From the NCBI RefSeq assembly GCF_003254545.1, contig NZ_QJRH01000062.1:62001-126000 (forward strand): a stretch of 64,000 nucleotides of DNA, read 5' to 3'. Position 1 is the stretch's first letter. Every line of letters begins with the position of its first letter. The position numbers and the translations under genes are program-made. Below the pieces are notes generated by a model, which saw nothing but the letters and a program-made list of their open reading frames with translations, did not search any database and had not been told where the DNA came from. Origin of the DNA: Flavobacterium tistrianum (lineage in GTDB: Bacteria > Bacteroidota > Bacteroidia > Flavobacteriales > Flavobacteriaceae). Shown in pieces: positions 1-6,887 of the stretch.

Positions 1-253
1 GCTTTGCAGCTTCCATTAACTGAACCGCTGCTGGAGGAGTCTTAACAACAAAATCAAATGATTTGTCTTTGTACACAGTGATTTGCACTGGACAAATTTT
101 GCCAGGTTTATCTTGAGTTCTAGCATTAAATTGCTTACAAAACTCCATGATGTTAACCCCAGCAGCTCCTAAAGCAGGTCCAACCGGTGGCGACGGGTTC
201 GCAGCACCTCCCTTAACTTGTAGTTTAACTACCTTACTAATTTCTTTAGCCAT
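1..253 (-). CDS. rplK: 50S ribosomal protein L11 (N-terminal part)
   Basis: The gene runs off the left edge, so only the first 84 codons are present. The translation begins [19 protein letters not shown] and continues with the proline-rich segment [11 protein letters not shown] typical of the L11 N-terminal domain. L11 binds the GTPase-associated region of 23S rRNA and the N-terminal domain contacts elongation factors. It lies 67 bases downstream of nusG on the same strand, the conserved nusG-rplK order. Identity is certain; the C-terminal RNA-binding domain is outside the window. Confidence 0.97.
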   Translation of the reverse strand, partial: MAKEISKVVKLQVKGGAANPSPPVGPALGAAGVNIMEFCKQFNARTQDKPGKICPVQITVYKDKSFDFVVKTPPAAVQLMEAAK

Positions 254-320
254 TTTTAAAAAATTTAACACTGTAATCAATGGAAGCGATTACAATGGTT
301 TATTATAGTGTAACAAAAAA

Positions 321-872
321 TTATACTTTTTCTACTTGCATAAAGCTTAATTCTAATGGAGTTTTTCTTCCGAAAATTTTAACCATTACTTCAAGTTTAC
401 GCTTCTCTTCATTGATTTTCTCAACAGATCCATTAAATCCGTTGAAAGGTCCATCAATAACCTTAACCGTTTCACCAACACTAAATGGAATAGAACGAGT
501 ATCTGTATTTACGGCTAGTTCATCCACTTTACCTAACATACGGTTTACTTCTGAAAGTCTCAAAGGAACCGGCTCCCCGCCTTTAGTCTCTCCTAAAAAT
601 CCAATAACACTAGTAATAGACTTAATAATATGAGGAATCTCACCAACTAAGTTAGCTTCGATCATAACATATCCAGGAAAATATACTTTATCCTTAGATG
701 ATTTTTTCCCATCTTTTACAGTTACAACTTTTTCAGTTGGAACTAAAACCTGAGAAACATAATCCTCCATACCTAATCTCGCAATCTCAGTCTCGATATA
801 AGCTTTCACTTTATTTTCTTGACCACTAACCGCTCTAACTACGTACCATTTTTTCACATTATTATCTGCCAT
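321..872 (-). CDS. nusG: Transcription termination/antitermination factor NusG
   Basis: A 183-residue protein. The N-terminal NGN domain starts at about residue 8 (KKWYVVRAVSGQENKV) and a KOW motif lies near residues 130-160 (GETVKVIDGPFNGFNGSV). NusG binds RNA polymerase, suppresses pausing and couples transcription to Rho or to ribosomes. The frame can be extended one codon to a GTG at 875, but the ATG at 872 is preferred because it gives the usual MADNN start. secE ends only 10 bases upstream, and rplK follows, so it belongs to the secE-nusG-rplK operon. Confidence 0.97.
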   Translation of the reverse strand: MADNNVKKWYVVRAVSGQENKVKAYIETEIARLGMEDYVSQVLVPTEKVVTVKDGKKSSKDKVYFPGYVMIEANLVGEIPHIIKSITSVIGFLGETKGGEPVPLRLSEVNRMLGKVDELAVNTDTRSIPFSVGETVKVIDGPFNGFNGSVEKINEEKRKLEVMVKIFGRKTPLELSFMQVEKV

Positions 873-882
873 CACAAAAAAA

Positions 883-1080
883 TTATCCTTTTAACCAGTT
901 AAAAAATCCAGCCAAAGCTTTTGCAAAAAATTCGTCTACTCCCCAAGTTGCCAAAGCGAATAAAATCGAAAATACAGCCACAACAATTGTTAATTTTTGT
1001 ACTTCAGCCCAAGCTGGCCAAGTAACATTTGACTTTAACTCTTCGAAAGCCTCTGATAAATAATTAGTAACTTTTGTCAT
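883..1080 (-). CDS. secE: Preprotein translocase subunit SecE
   Basis: A 65-residue single-span membrane protein, the short bacterial form. The N-terminal amphipathic part (YLSEAFEELKSNVTWPAWAEV) is the conserved cytoplasmic clamp helix, and the hydrophobic span is about residues 30-48 (LTIVVAVFSILFALATWGV). SecE holds the two halves of SecY together in the Sec channel. It sits between tRNA-Trp and nusG, 10 bases from nusG, the order found in many bacteria. Confidence 0.95.
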   Translation of the reverse strand: MTKVTNYLSEAFEELKSNVTWPAWAEVQKLTIVVAVFSILFALATWGVDEFFAKALAGFFNWLKG

Positions 1081-1098
1081 TTGATATATTTTTTATTG

Positions 1099-1169
1099 CA
1101 CGGGCGGAGGGATTCGAACCCCCATCAACGGTTTTGGAGACCGCTATTCTACCCTTGAACTACGCCCGT
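1099..1169 (-). tRNA. tRNA-Trp (anticodon CCA)
   Basis: The reverse strand folds into a full cloverleaf: acceptor ACGGGCG pairs with CGCCCGT, the anticodon loop is CTCCAAA, and the T arm contains GGTTCGAATCC. The 3' CCA is not encoded. It lies between tuf and secE and is probably cut out of their common transcript. Confidence 0.95.
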
Positions 1170-1174
1170 AATTA

Positions 1175-1205
1175 AAGCCAGTGATTAAAAAATAATCACT
1201 GGCTT
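1175..1205 (-). terminator. Strong stem-loop downstream of tuf
   Basis: A perfect 13-base-pair stem (AAGCCAGTGATTA with its complement) and a 5-base loop lie just after the tuf stop. On the minus strand the stem is followed only by TAATT, a poor U-tract, so it may be a partial terminator or an mRNA-stabilising or processing hairpin between tuf and tRNA-Trp rather than a full stop. Confidence 0.5.
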
Positions 1206-1224
1206 CTTATTTATTTTAATAGAA

Positions 1225-2412
1225 TTACTCTACGATTTCAGTAACCTGACCAGCACCAACTGTTCTACCACCTTCACGGATAGCGAAACGTAAACCTACG
1301 TTCATAGCGATTGGGCTTAATAAAGCAACCTCAATAGTTAAGTTATCACCTGGCATTACCATCTCTACACCTGCTGGTAAAGAAATAACTCCTGTTACGT
1401 CAGTTGTACGTACGTAGAACTGTGGACGGTAGTTATTGTGGAATGGAGTGTGACGTCCACCTTCTTCTTTTTTCAAGATATAAACCTCAGCTTTGAATTT
1501 AGAGTGTGGTTTTACTGAACCTGGCTTAATGATAACCATACCTCTTTTGATATCAGCTTTATCAATACCTCTCAACAATAAACCTACGTTATCTCCAGCT
1601 TCACCTCTATCAAGGATTTTACGGAACATCTCAACTCCTGTAATAGTAGAAGTTAATTTTTCAGCTCCCATACCAATGATTTCAACAGGATCTCCAGTGT
1701 TAGCAACTCCAGTTTCGATACGACCTGTAGCAACAGTTCCACGACCTGTAATTGTAAATACGTCCTCAACTGGCATCAAGAATGGCTTAGCAACGTCACG
1801 TACTGGTTCTTCGATCCAGTTATCAACAGCTTCCATTAATTCGATAATTTTAGGTACCCAGTTTGGATCATTGTTTAATCCTCCTAAAGCAGAACCTTGA
1901 ACTACAGGACCATTATCTCCATCATATTCGTAGAAAGATAATAAATCTCTAATTTCCATTTCAACAAGCTCTAACAACTCAGCATCATCAACCATATCCA
2001 CTTTGTTCATGAAAACAACAATTCTTGGAATACCAACCTGACGTCCTAAAAGGATGTGCTCACGAGTTTGTGGCATTGGACCATCTGTAGCAGCAACTAC
2101 TAAGATAGCTCCGTCCATTTGAGCAGCTCCAGTAACCATGTTCTTTACGTAATCCGCGTGACCTGGACAGTCAACGTGAGCGTAGTGACGGTTAGCTGTT
2201 TCATACTCTACGTGAGATGTATTGATAGTAATACCTCTTTCTTTCTCCTCTGGAGCGTTATCGATTTGATCAAACGATTTTGCTTGACAGTAACCAGCAT
2301 CTGACAATACTTTTGTAATTGCAGCAGTTAATGTAGTTTTTCCGTGATCTACGTGTCCAATTGTACCTATGTTTAAGTGCGGTTTGGAACGATTAAAATT
2401 CTCCTTTGCCAT
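1225..2412 (-). CDS. tuf: Translation elongation factor Tu
   Basis: A 395-residue GTPase that delivers aminoacyl-tRNA to the ribosome. G motifs are all visible: GHVDHGKT at residues 19-26, DCPGH near 81-85 and NKVD near 136-139. The C-terminal beta-barrel domains ([34 protein letters not shown]) are complete and the length is normal. It is preceded by three tRNA genes and followed by tRNA-Trp, secE and nusG, the widespread tufB-type arrangement. Codon use is that of a very highly expressed gene. Confidence 0.99.
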   Translation of the reverse strand: MAKENFNRSKPHLNIGTIGHVDHGKTTLTAAITKVLSDAGYCQAKSFDQIDNAPEEKERGITINTSHVEYETANRHYAHVDCPGHADYVKNMVTGAAQMDGAILVVAATDGPMPQTREHILLGRQVGIPRIVVFMNKVDMVDDAELLELVEMEIRDLLSFYEYDGDNGPVVQGSALGGLNNDPNWVPKIIELMEAVDNWIEEPVRDVAKPFLMPVEDVFTITGRGTVATGRIETGVANTGDPVEIIGMGAEKLTSTITGVEMFRKILDRGEAGDNVGLLLRGIDKADIKRGMVIIKPGSVKPHSKFKAEVYILKKEEGGRHTPFHNNYRPQFYVRTTDVTGVISLPAGVEMVMPGDNLTIEVALLSPIAMNVGLRFAIREGGRTVGAGQVTEIVE

Positions 2413-2467
2413 TTTACTTAATTTTTAATCTTAGTTATATATTAATTTTCAATTTCCTACTTACTTG

Positions 2468-2539
2468 AGCCAATGTCGGGATTTGAACCCGAGACCTCTT
2501 CCTTACCAAGGAAGCACTCTACCCCTGAGCTACACCGGC
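2468..2539 (-). tRNA. tRNA-Thr (anticodon GGT)
   Basis: The reverse strand gives acceptor GCCGGTG pairing with CATTGGC, D arm GCTCAGGGGTAGAGT, anticodon loop TTGGTAA and T arm GGGTTCAAATCCC. CCA is not encoded. It is the tRNA next to tuf, as in the classical Thr-Tyr-Gly-Thr-tufB cluster. Confidence 0.95.
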
Positions 2540-2619
2540 AGAGAGTTCTGATTTTAGATTTCTGAATTTAGATTTCAGATCTTTAAAAACCTAAAATCCA
2601 AGATCTTAACCTCTATTTG

Positions 2620-2700
2620 TGGGGAGAGCAGGATTCGAACCTGCGAAGTTCACACAGCAGATTTACAGTCTGCCCTCGTTGGCCGCTTGAGTATCTCCCC
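2620..2700 (-). tRNA. tRNA-Tyr (anticodon GTA)
   Basis: An 81-base class II tRNA with a long variable arm. Acceptor GGGGAGA pairs with TCTCCCC, the anticodon stem-loop is GCAGACTGTAAATCTGC and the T arm is CAGGTTCGAATCCTG. It lies between the two tRNA-Thr genes. Confidence 0.95.
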
Positions 2701-2731
2701 TAATTTTAAAATCTCATTATTTTAAAGAACC

Positions 2732-2754
2732 AATTTCAAATCGCATTTGAAATT
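2732..2754 (-). other. Spacer hairpin between tRNA-Thr and tRNA-Tyr
   Basis: A perfect 10-base-pair inverted repeat (AATTTCAAAT, 3-base loop, ATTTGAAATT) fills most of the spacer between the two tRNAs. It may be a processing signal for the tRNA precursor; there is no U-tract, so it is not a terminator. Confidence 0.5.
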
Positions 2755-2759
2755 TATTG

Positions 2760-2833
2760 AGCCGATAGAGGGACTCGAACCCACGACCTGCTGATTACAA
2801 ATCAGCTGCTCTAGCCAGCTGAGCTACATCGGC
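2760..2833 (-). tRNA. tRNA-Thr (anticodon TGT)
   Basis: The reverse strand gives acceptor GCCGATG with TATCGGC, D arm GCTCAGCTGGCTAGAGC, anticodon stem-loop GCTGATTTGTAATCAGC (anticodon TGT) and T arm GTGGGTTCGAGTCCC. It is the first tRNA after the cluster promoter. Confidence 0.95.
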
Positions 2834-2842
2834 GAATACATT

Positions 2843-2869
2843 AAAAAAGTCCGCTATTTCTAACGGACT
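2843..2869 (-). terminator. Hairpin with U-tract between hpf and the tRNA cluster
   Basis: On the minus strand AGTCCGTTA, loop GAAA and TAGCGGACT form a 9-base-pair stem (one G-U) followed by six T. It is a good intrinsic terminator for hpf. It lies directly downstream of the tRNA promoter box, so transcripts started there would begin inside the 5' arm and escape it. Confidence 0.7.
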
Positions 2870-2870
2870 G

Positions 2871-2899
2871 CAAATGTAGCTATTTTATCTTTTAATCAA
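2871..2899 (-). promoter_or_regulatory. Promoter of the tRNA-tuf operon
   Basis: The -7 box TACATTTG (2878 down to 2871) matches the Bacteroidota consensus TAnnTTTG, and a TTG (2899 to 2897) lies 18 bases upstream, within the usual 17-23. It precedes tRNA-Thr(TGT) by about 40 bases. Confidence 0.7.
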
Positions 2900-2923
2900 A
2901 ACATTTTTTGAAAAAAATTTCAA

Positions 2924-3226
2924 TTAAATGTGCGCTCTTATTTTTTCCTTCCTTTTTACAAGCAAACGTTCTAACGACTCTGCAGAAAGCTCAACCGCTT
3001 CTTCAAATGTTTTACACTGTTTTTTTACCAAAAAATCATCACCAGGAACATTAATCTTTATCTCCACCACCTTATTCTCTTTATCACTTGTTCTTTCTAC
3101 TTTTAAAAAAACATCTGATGAAACCACACGATCGTAGTATTTCTCTAGCTTACCCATTCTTTCTTGGATAAAATCGACCAATTTTCTGTCGACAGTAAAA
3201 TTAACTGCATGAACATCTACCTTCAT
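2924..3226 (-). CDS. hpf: Ribosome hibernation-promoting factor (HPF/YfiA family)
   Basis: A 100-residue protein of the short HPF/RaiA family, which binds the decoding centre of idle 30S subunits in slow growth. Visible family features are the start MKVDVHAVNFTVDRKL, the middle KVEKYYDR-like segment KLEKYYDRV, the strand VVEIKINVPG and the C-terminal helix FEEAVELSAESLERLLVKRKEKI rich in basic residues. It lacks the C-terminal dimerisation domain of long HPF. xerC ends 32 bases upstream, suggesting co-transcription, and a terminator follows. Confidence 0.9.
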   Translation of the reverse strand: MKVDVHAVNFTVDRKLVDFIQERMGKLEKYYDRVVSSDVFLKVERTSDKENKVVEIKINVPGDDFLVKKQCKTFEEAVELSAESLERLLVKRKEKIRAHI

Positions 3227-3258
3227 AATAAAAATTTTAGGATTAACATTTAGAATCG

Positions 3259-4152
3259 CTATTTGCTTCTTGGATGCGCACCTTTATATACTTTTTTAAG
3301 CTCCGCAAGACTATTATGAGTATAAACTTGTGTAGATGCCAAACTAGAATGCCCTAACAATTCTTTAACTGAATTCAAATCTGCCCCATTATTTAAAAGA
3401 TGTGTTGCAAAAGTATGACGAAGCACATGCGGACTTTTTTTTACCTTTTCTGAGACCCTACTAAAGTATGAATTTATTAAACGATAAACAAAAGATTCGC
3501 TCAATTTTAACCCTTTTTTCGAAACAAAAAAATAGTCCGAATCAAACAAACTCTCCAAACCATCCCTTTCTTTTATATACGATTCAATTTGATCAGCAAT
3601 AATTGGCAAAATAGGAATAATACGTTCTTTATTCCTTTTTCCTAAAACCTTAATCACACCACCTGAACAATCCACATTTTTAATCATTAAATGAATTAAT
3701 TCTGCCCGACGCATTCCTGTAACATAAAACATTTCCACAATAAGCCTATCTCGGACTTCTTCAAAACCAACTGGAGCCTCCATCACATCCAGCAAATCCT
3801 TTAATTCTTTTTCCGAAAAAGGAACCTGAACCACTTTTGGAGTTTTCAAAGATTTATGCTTCAGCATCGGATTAACCTCAATCTGCTTTGATTTTAAAAG
3901 AAACTTGTAATAAGCTTTCAAAGAAGCCATCTTTCTATTAATCGAAACATTTGAAATATCCTGATCAACTAGAAAAACAATCCAGCTTCTCACCTGGCTA
4001 TAATTCACCAAATCAACACTTTCTTGCTCAAAATACTCCTTCACAAAAAACTCAAAAGCAGTTATATCATTTAGATAAGCGCCAACAGTATGCGAAGAAT
4101 ATTTTTTTTCCAACAAAAGATAATCCAAAAAAGCTTCTTTATTCGTTTTCAT
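3259..4152 (-). CDS. xerC: Tyrosine recombinase XerC/XerD type
   Basis: A 297-residue site-specific recombinase, the normal Xer length. The N-terminal SAM-like core-binding domain spans about residues 5-90. The catalytic set is complete: R148 in TGMRRAEL, K172, H242 and R245 in PHVLRHTFATHLL, H268 in LLGHSS and nucleophile Y277 in TQVYTH. Xer recombinases resolve chromosome dimers at dif. It is placed between rpsU and hpf, with no integrase-like neighbours, so a housekeeping Xer role is favoured over a mobile-element role. Confidence 0.9.
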   Translation of the reverse strand: MKTNKEAFLDYLLLEKKYSSHTVGAYLNDITAFEFFVKEYFEQESVDLVNYSQVRSWIVFLVDQDISNVSINRKMASLKAYYKFLLKSKQIEVNPMLKHKSLKTPKVVQVPFSEKELKDLLDVMEAPVGFEEVRDRLIVEMFYVTGMRRAELIHLMIKNVDCSGGVIKVLGKRNKERIIPILPIIADQIESYIKERDGLESLFDSDYFFVSKKGLKLSESFVYRLINSYFSRVSEKVKKSPHVLRHTFATHLLNNGADLNSVKELLGHSSLASTQVYTHNSLAELKKVYKGAHPRSK

Positions 4153-4171
4153 AAAATCTAAAAATTAGGCA

Positions 4172-4220
4172 TAAAAAAAACCGTTAGCATCAAAATTAAA
4201 ACATTTTGACCACTAACGGT
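4172..4220 (-). terminator. Terminator of rpsU
   Basis: On the minus strand ACCGTTAG pairs with CTAACGGT across a 30-base loop that can fold further, followed by eight T. It lies 22 bases after the rpsU stop and ahead of xerC, so xerC needs readthrough or its own promoter. Confidence 0.75.
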
Positions 4221-4242
4221 AATTATTTTCTAAAAGCTGATA

Positions 4243-4437
4243 TTAACTTTCTAAACTATCTTTCAAGCCTTGAATGTAAGCCGCTTTTTGGATTTGAGCT
4301 CTTTTGATAACAGAAGGCTTAATAAAAGCAGTACGTGCTCTTAATTGACGAACAGTTCCTGTTTTATCAAATTTTCTTTTATAGCGCTTTAATGCTCTAT
4401 CGATATTTTCTCCGTCTTTAATTGGTATAATTAACAT
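4243..4437 (-). CDS. rpsU: 30S ribosomal protein S21 (bS21)
   Basis: A 64-residue basic protein with the S21 signature (IPIKDGENIDRALKRYKRKF, KTGTVRQLRARTAF). bS21 sits at the 30S platform near the 3' end of 16S rRNA; in Bacteroidota ribosomes it helps to sequester the anti-Shine-Dalgarno sequence. The gene stands alone between its own promoter box and a terminator. Its start is preceded by a strong Shine-Dalgarno sequence, exceptional among the starts in this window, which fits the known idea that bS21 controls its own translation. Confidence 0.96.
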   Translation of the reverse strand: MLIIPIKDGENIDRALKRYKRKFDKTGTVRQLRARTAFIKPSVIKRAQIQKAAYIQGLKDSLES

Positions 4438-4445
4438 AATATAGA

Positions 4446-4453
4446 CACCTCCT
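4446..4453 (-). promoter_or_regulatory. Strong Shine-Dalgarno sequence of rpsU
   Basis: AGGAGGTG on the minus strand lies 10 bases before the rpsU ATG (counting from AGGAGG). Nearly all other starts in the window have only A/T-rich leaders. In Bacteroidota, free ribosomes hide the anti-Shine-Dalgarno sequence, so such a site should be used mainly by ribosomes lacking bS21. Confidence 0.85.
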
Positions 4454-4466
4454 CTCGTTAAGGCTG

Positions 4467-4474
4467 CAAATGTA
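4467..4474 (-). promoter_or_regulatory. -7 promoter box of rpsU
   Basis: TACATTTG on the minus strand, an exact TAnnTTTG match, 30 bases before the rpsU start. No clear TTG was found 17-23 bases upstream; that region is an A/T-rich degenerate repeat. Confidence 0.55.
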
Positions 4475-4582
4475 TATATTAATTATGAATTATGAGTTAT
4501 AAATTATGAATTATTTTTCTTCTAGCTCAAAAACAGAAACAAAACCTATTATAAGCTACCATAATTAGGGCTTTCTAATCTG

Positions 4583-5722
4583 TTATTTTAATAAATTTCT
4601 AGAAATAACAAGCTTTTGAATTTCAGTTGTTCCTTCTCCTATAGTACATAATTTAGAATCTCTATAGAACTTTTCTACTGGAAAATCTTTCGTATAACCA
4701 TAACCGCCATGAATTTGAACTGCATCATTTGCAATTTTCACACATGCCTCAGAGGCATACATTTTTGCCATTGCGCCTGATGTTGTTACAGGTTTATGCT
4801 GCTGTTTTAAATAGGCTGCTTTATGCAAAAGCAATTCTGAAGCTTCAATTTCTGTTGCCATATCTGCCAACTTAAAAGAGATTCCTTGAAAATTACTAAT
4901 AGGCTGACCAAATTGGTGTCTCTCTTTTGAATATTTCAATGCTGCTTCATACGCACCTTTTGCAATACCCAAAGATAGAGCTCCAATAGAGATTCTTCCT
5001 CCATCAAGAATTTTCATAGCCTGAACAAAACCCTCACCTACTTCTCCTAATCTATTTGCATCAGGAACACGACAGCTATCAAAAACCAATTCGGCTGTTT
5101 CGCTTGCTCTCATTCCTAATTTATTCTCTTTTTTGCCAGATGAAAAACCTTTCATACCTTTTTCAAACACAAATGCCGTCATTCCTTTAGAATCTCCTTT
5201 TTCACCCGTACGAACAATCACAACAGCAACATCTCCAGATATACCATGCGTAATAAAGTTTTTTGCACCATTTACAACCCAATGGTCACCATCTTTCACC
5301 GCAGTTGTATTCATTCCGCCAGCATCAGAACCTGTATTATGTTCTGTTAATCCCCAAGCACCTATAAATTCAGCTGTCGCCAATTTAGGAAGCCATTTTT
5401 TCTTTTGTTCCTCGTTTCCGAAAGTTAAGATATGATTAGTACATAAAGAATTATGTGCCGCAACTGACAGCCCAATTGAAGGGTCTACTTTTGAAATTTC
5501 TTCAATTACTGTAATATACTCATGATAACCTAAACCTGAACCTCCATATTCTTCTGGAACTAAAACTCCCATGAAGCCCATTTCGCCAAGTTGCTTAAAT
5601 AATTGAATTGGGAAAATTTGAGATTCGTCCCATTCCATTATATAAGGTCTAATATTTTTTTCTGCAAAGTCTTTTATTGACTGCGCAATCATTAATTGTG
5701 TTTCGTTGTAATCAAAGTTCAT
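4583..5722 (-). CDS. Acyl-CoA dehydrogenase
   Basis: A 379-residue flavoprotein of the short-chain acyl-CoA/butyryl-CoA dehydrogenase type. Family signatures are GAWGLTEHNTGSDAGG (FAD contact), GARNF-like VNGAKNFITHG, the helical segment ERHQFGQPISNFQ and the C-terminal block QIHGGYGYTKDFPVEKFYRD followed by IGEGTTEIQ, whose Glu near residue 365 is the expected catalytic base. It oxidises acyl-CoA to enoyl-CoA and passes electrons to ETF. The exact chain length cannot be read from sequence. It starts 13 bases after a helix-hairpin-helix gene, so both may be co-transcribed. Confidence 0.93.
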   Translation of the reverse strand: MNFDYNETQLMIAQSIKDFAEKNIRPYIMEWDESQIFPIQLFKQLGEMGFMGVLVPEEYGGSGLGYHEYITVIEEISKVDPSIGLSVAAHNSLCTNHILTFGNEEQKKKWLPKLATAEFIGAWGLTEHNTGSDAGGMNTTAVKDGDHWVVNGAKNFITHGISGDVAVVIVRTGEKGDSKGMTAFVFEKGMKGFSSGKKENKLGMRASETAELVFDSCRVPDANRLGEVGEGFVQAMKILDGGRISIGALSLGIAKGAYEAALKYSKERHQFGQPISNFQGISFKLADMATEIEASELLLHKAAYLKQQHKPVTTSGAMAKMYASEACVKIANDAVQIHGGYGYTKDFPVEKFYRDSKLCTIGEGTTEIQKLVISRNLLK

Positions 5723-5735
5723 GAGTTAGTTTCTT

Positions 5736-6623
5736 TTAGAACTCCAAATATAAACTAATTATTTTTGCTTTTTCAACAGGAAAATCTTTAATTTTTGCTA
5801 AATCCTCAATATTATTAAAATTTCCGTTCATACTTCTATACGTTACAATTTGTTTTGCAAGTCCATATTTAAAGTAAGAAAACTGAGCCAGCTCCTTTAA
5901 TGACGCTTCATTTACATTTATTTTCTTTAAAGTTGAAGGAATTACAGCTTTAAAATGACTATCCAGTTCATTTATAACTTCTGGCGAAAGTCCCCAAATA
6001 TCTTTCATTTGCTCCATTGATACAAAAGAGCCCAGAGTTTCTTTCTGATTTAGTATTCTAGTTGAAAGCCCTTCTCCTATTCCGTAGATTTTCATTAAAT
6101 CTTCTTTGGTTGCCTGATTAATATCCAATATTTCGAGCTTTTCTTTTTTGGGGAAAGTTTTTATACTGAAATCTTTTTTCTCAGTGCTATAATTATTTTT
6201 ATTCTGTTTCCAATCTGGAAATTTAAATAAAGGAGAAATTACATTTAATAAAGAATCGGAAACTCCAGTAACTTTTTGAAATTCTTCTGCTGAGTTTACA
6301 TATTTGTTTTCTTTTCGAAATGCCATTAGACGATCAATCTCTTTAACCGACATTCCAAGTTTGTATCCTTTATAATCAGAAATAAAATTAGGGTTGAAAG
6401 GATAATTAATTGGTTTTGCGTTTTTATCTATCAATTTCTCTTGATCAATTTCTGACTGAAGTGCAAGCCACTCTTCTTTTTCCTGGCTTTTGGTTTCTGC
6501 AACATTAAAATCAGATAAAAAATAAAATAACTGCAGTCCTATCATTATGCTAAAAAGCATGAAAATACCTATTCGTTGCTGTCTTGTGAAATAGAAATAC
6601 TTATTTAAAGATTTAAAATTCAT
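5736..6623 (-). CDS. Membrane-anchored helix-hairpin-helix protein (ComEA-like)
   Basis: A 295-residue protein with one N-terminal membrane span at about residues 18-36 (IGIFMLFSIMIGLQLFYFL) and three helix-hairpin-helix units: around residues 95-130, 165-215 (LDINQATKEDLMKIYGIGEG) and 232-290 (INVNEASLKELAQFSYFKYG). This is the DNA-binding fold of ComEA, which binds incoming DNA in natural transformation, but here there is no other competence gene nearby. The predicted orientation places the HhH region outside the cytoplasm. A link with the downstream acyl-CoA dehydrogenase is not obvious. Function beyond DNA binding is inference. Confidence 0.8.
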   Translation of the reverse strand: MNFKSLNKYFYFTRQQRIGIFMLFSIMIGLQLFYFLSDFNVAETKSQEKEEWLALQSEIDQEKLIDKNAKPINYPFNPNFISDYKGYKLGMSVKEIDRLMAFRKENKYVNSAEEFQKVTGVSDSLLNVISPLFKFPDWKQNKNNYSTEKKDFSIKTFPKKEKLEILDINQATKEDLMKIYGIGEGLSTRILNQKETLGSFVSMEQMKDIWGLSPEVINELDSHFKAVIPSTLKKINVNEASLKELAQFSYFKYGLAKQIVTYRSMNGNFNNIEDLAKIKDFPVEKAKIISLYLEF

Positions 6624-6665
6624 GATTGAAAATACTCTTGAAAAAACAAATTAAGAAAAATCTTT

Positions 6666-6692
6666 CAAATTTATTAAGAAAATTAGCAGCAA
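6666..6692 (-). promoter_or_regulatory. Promoter of the helix-hairpin-helix gene
   Basis: Minus-strand -7 box TAAATTTG (6673 to 6666) with TTG (6692 to 6690) 16 bases upstream, 43 bases before the start codon. The spacing is one base below the usual range. Confidence 0.5.
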
Positions 6693-6821
6693 AAACAGTT
6701 TTTAAAAAATTATCGAATCTTCCATAAAAGCCTAATTAATTTAATGAATATCAATACTTGAAGAATGTTTCTTACGAGTACTGTAAAAAAATCAAAGATT
6801 TTATAACTTAAAAGATGATAA

Positions 6822-6855
6822 TTGTTTTTATTTTTTGCAAAAAACAATACATTTG
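6822..6855 (+). promoter_or_regulatory. Promoter of the amino-acid permease
   Basis: TTG at 6822-6824 and -7 box TACATTTG at 6848-6855, 23 bases apart, 32 bases before the start codon. Both elements match the Bacteroidota consensus. Confidence 0.6.
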
Positions 6856-6887
6856 GCACTTAATAACAAATAAACCAATAAAATAAT

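Noticed and set aside
1493..1900. Plus-strand frame inside tuf
   Set aside because: Antisense to a highly conserved gene; arises from the biased codons of tuf.
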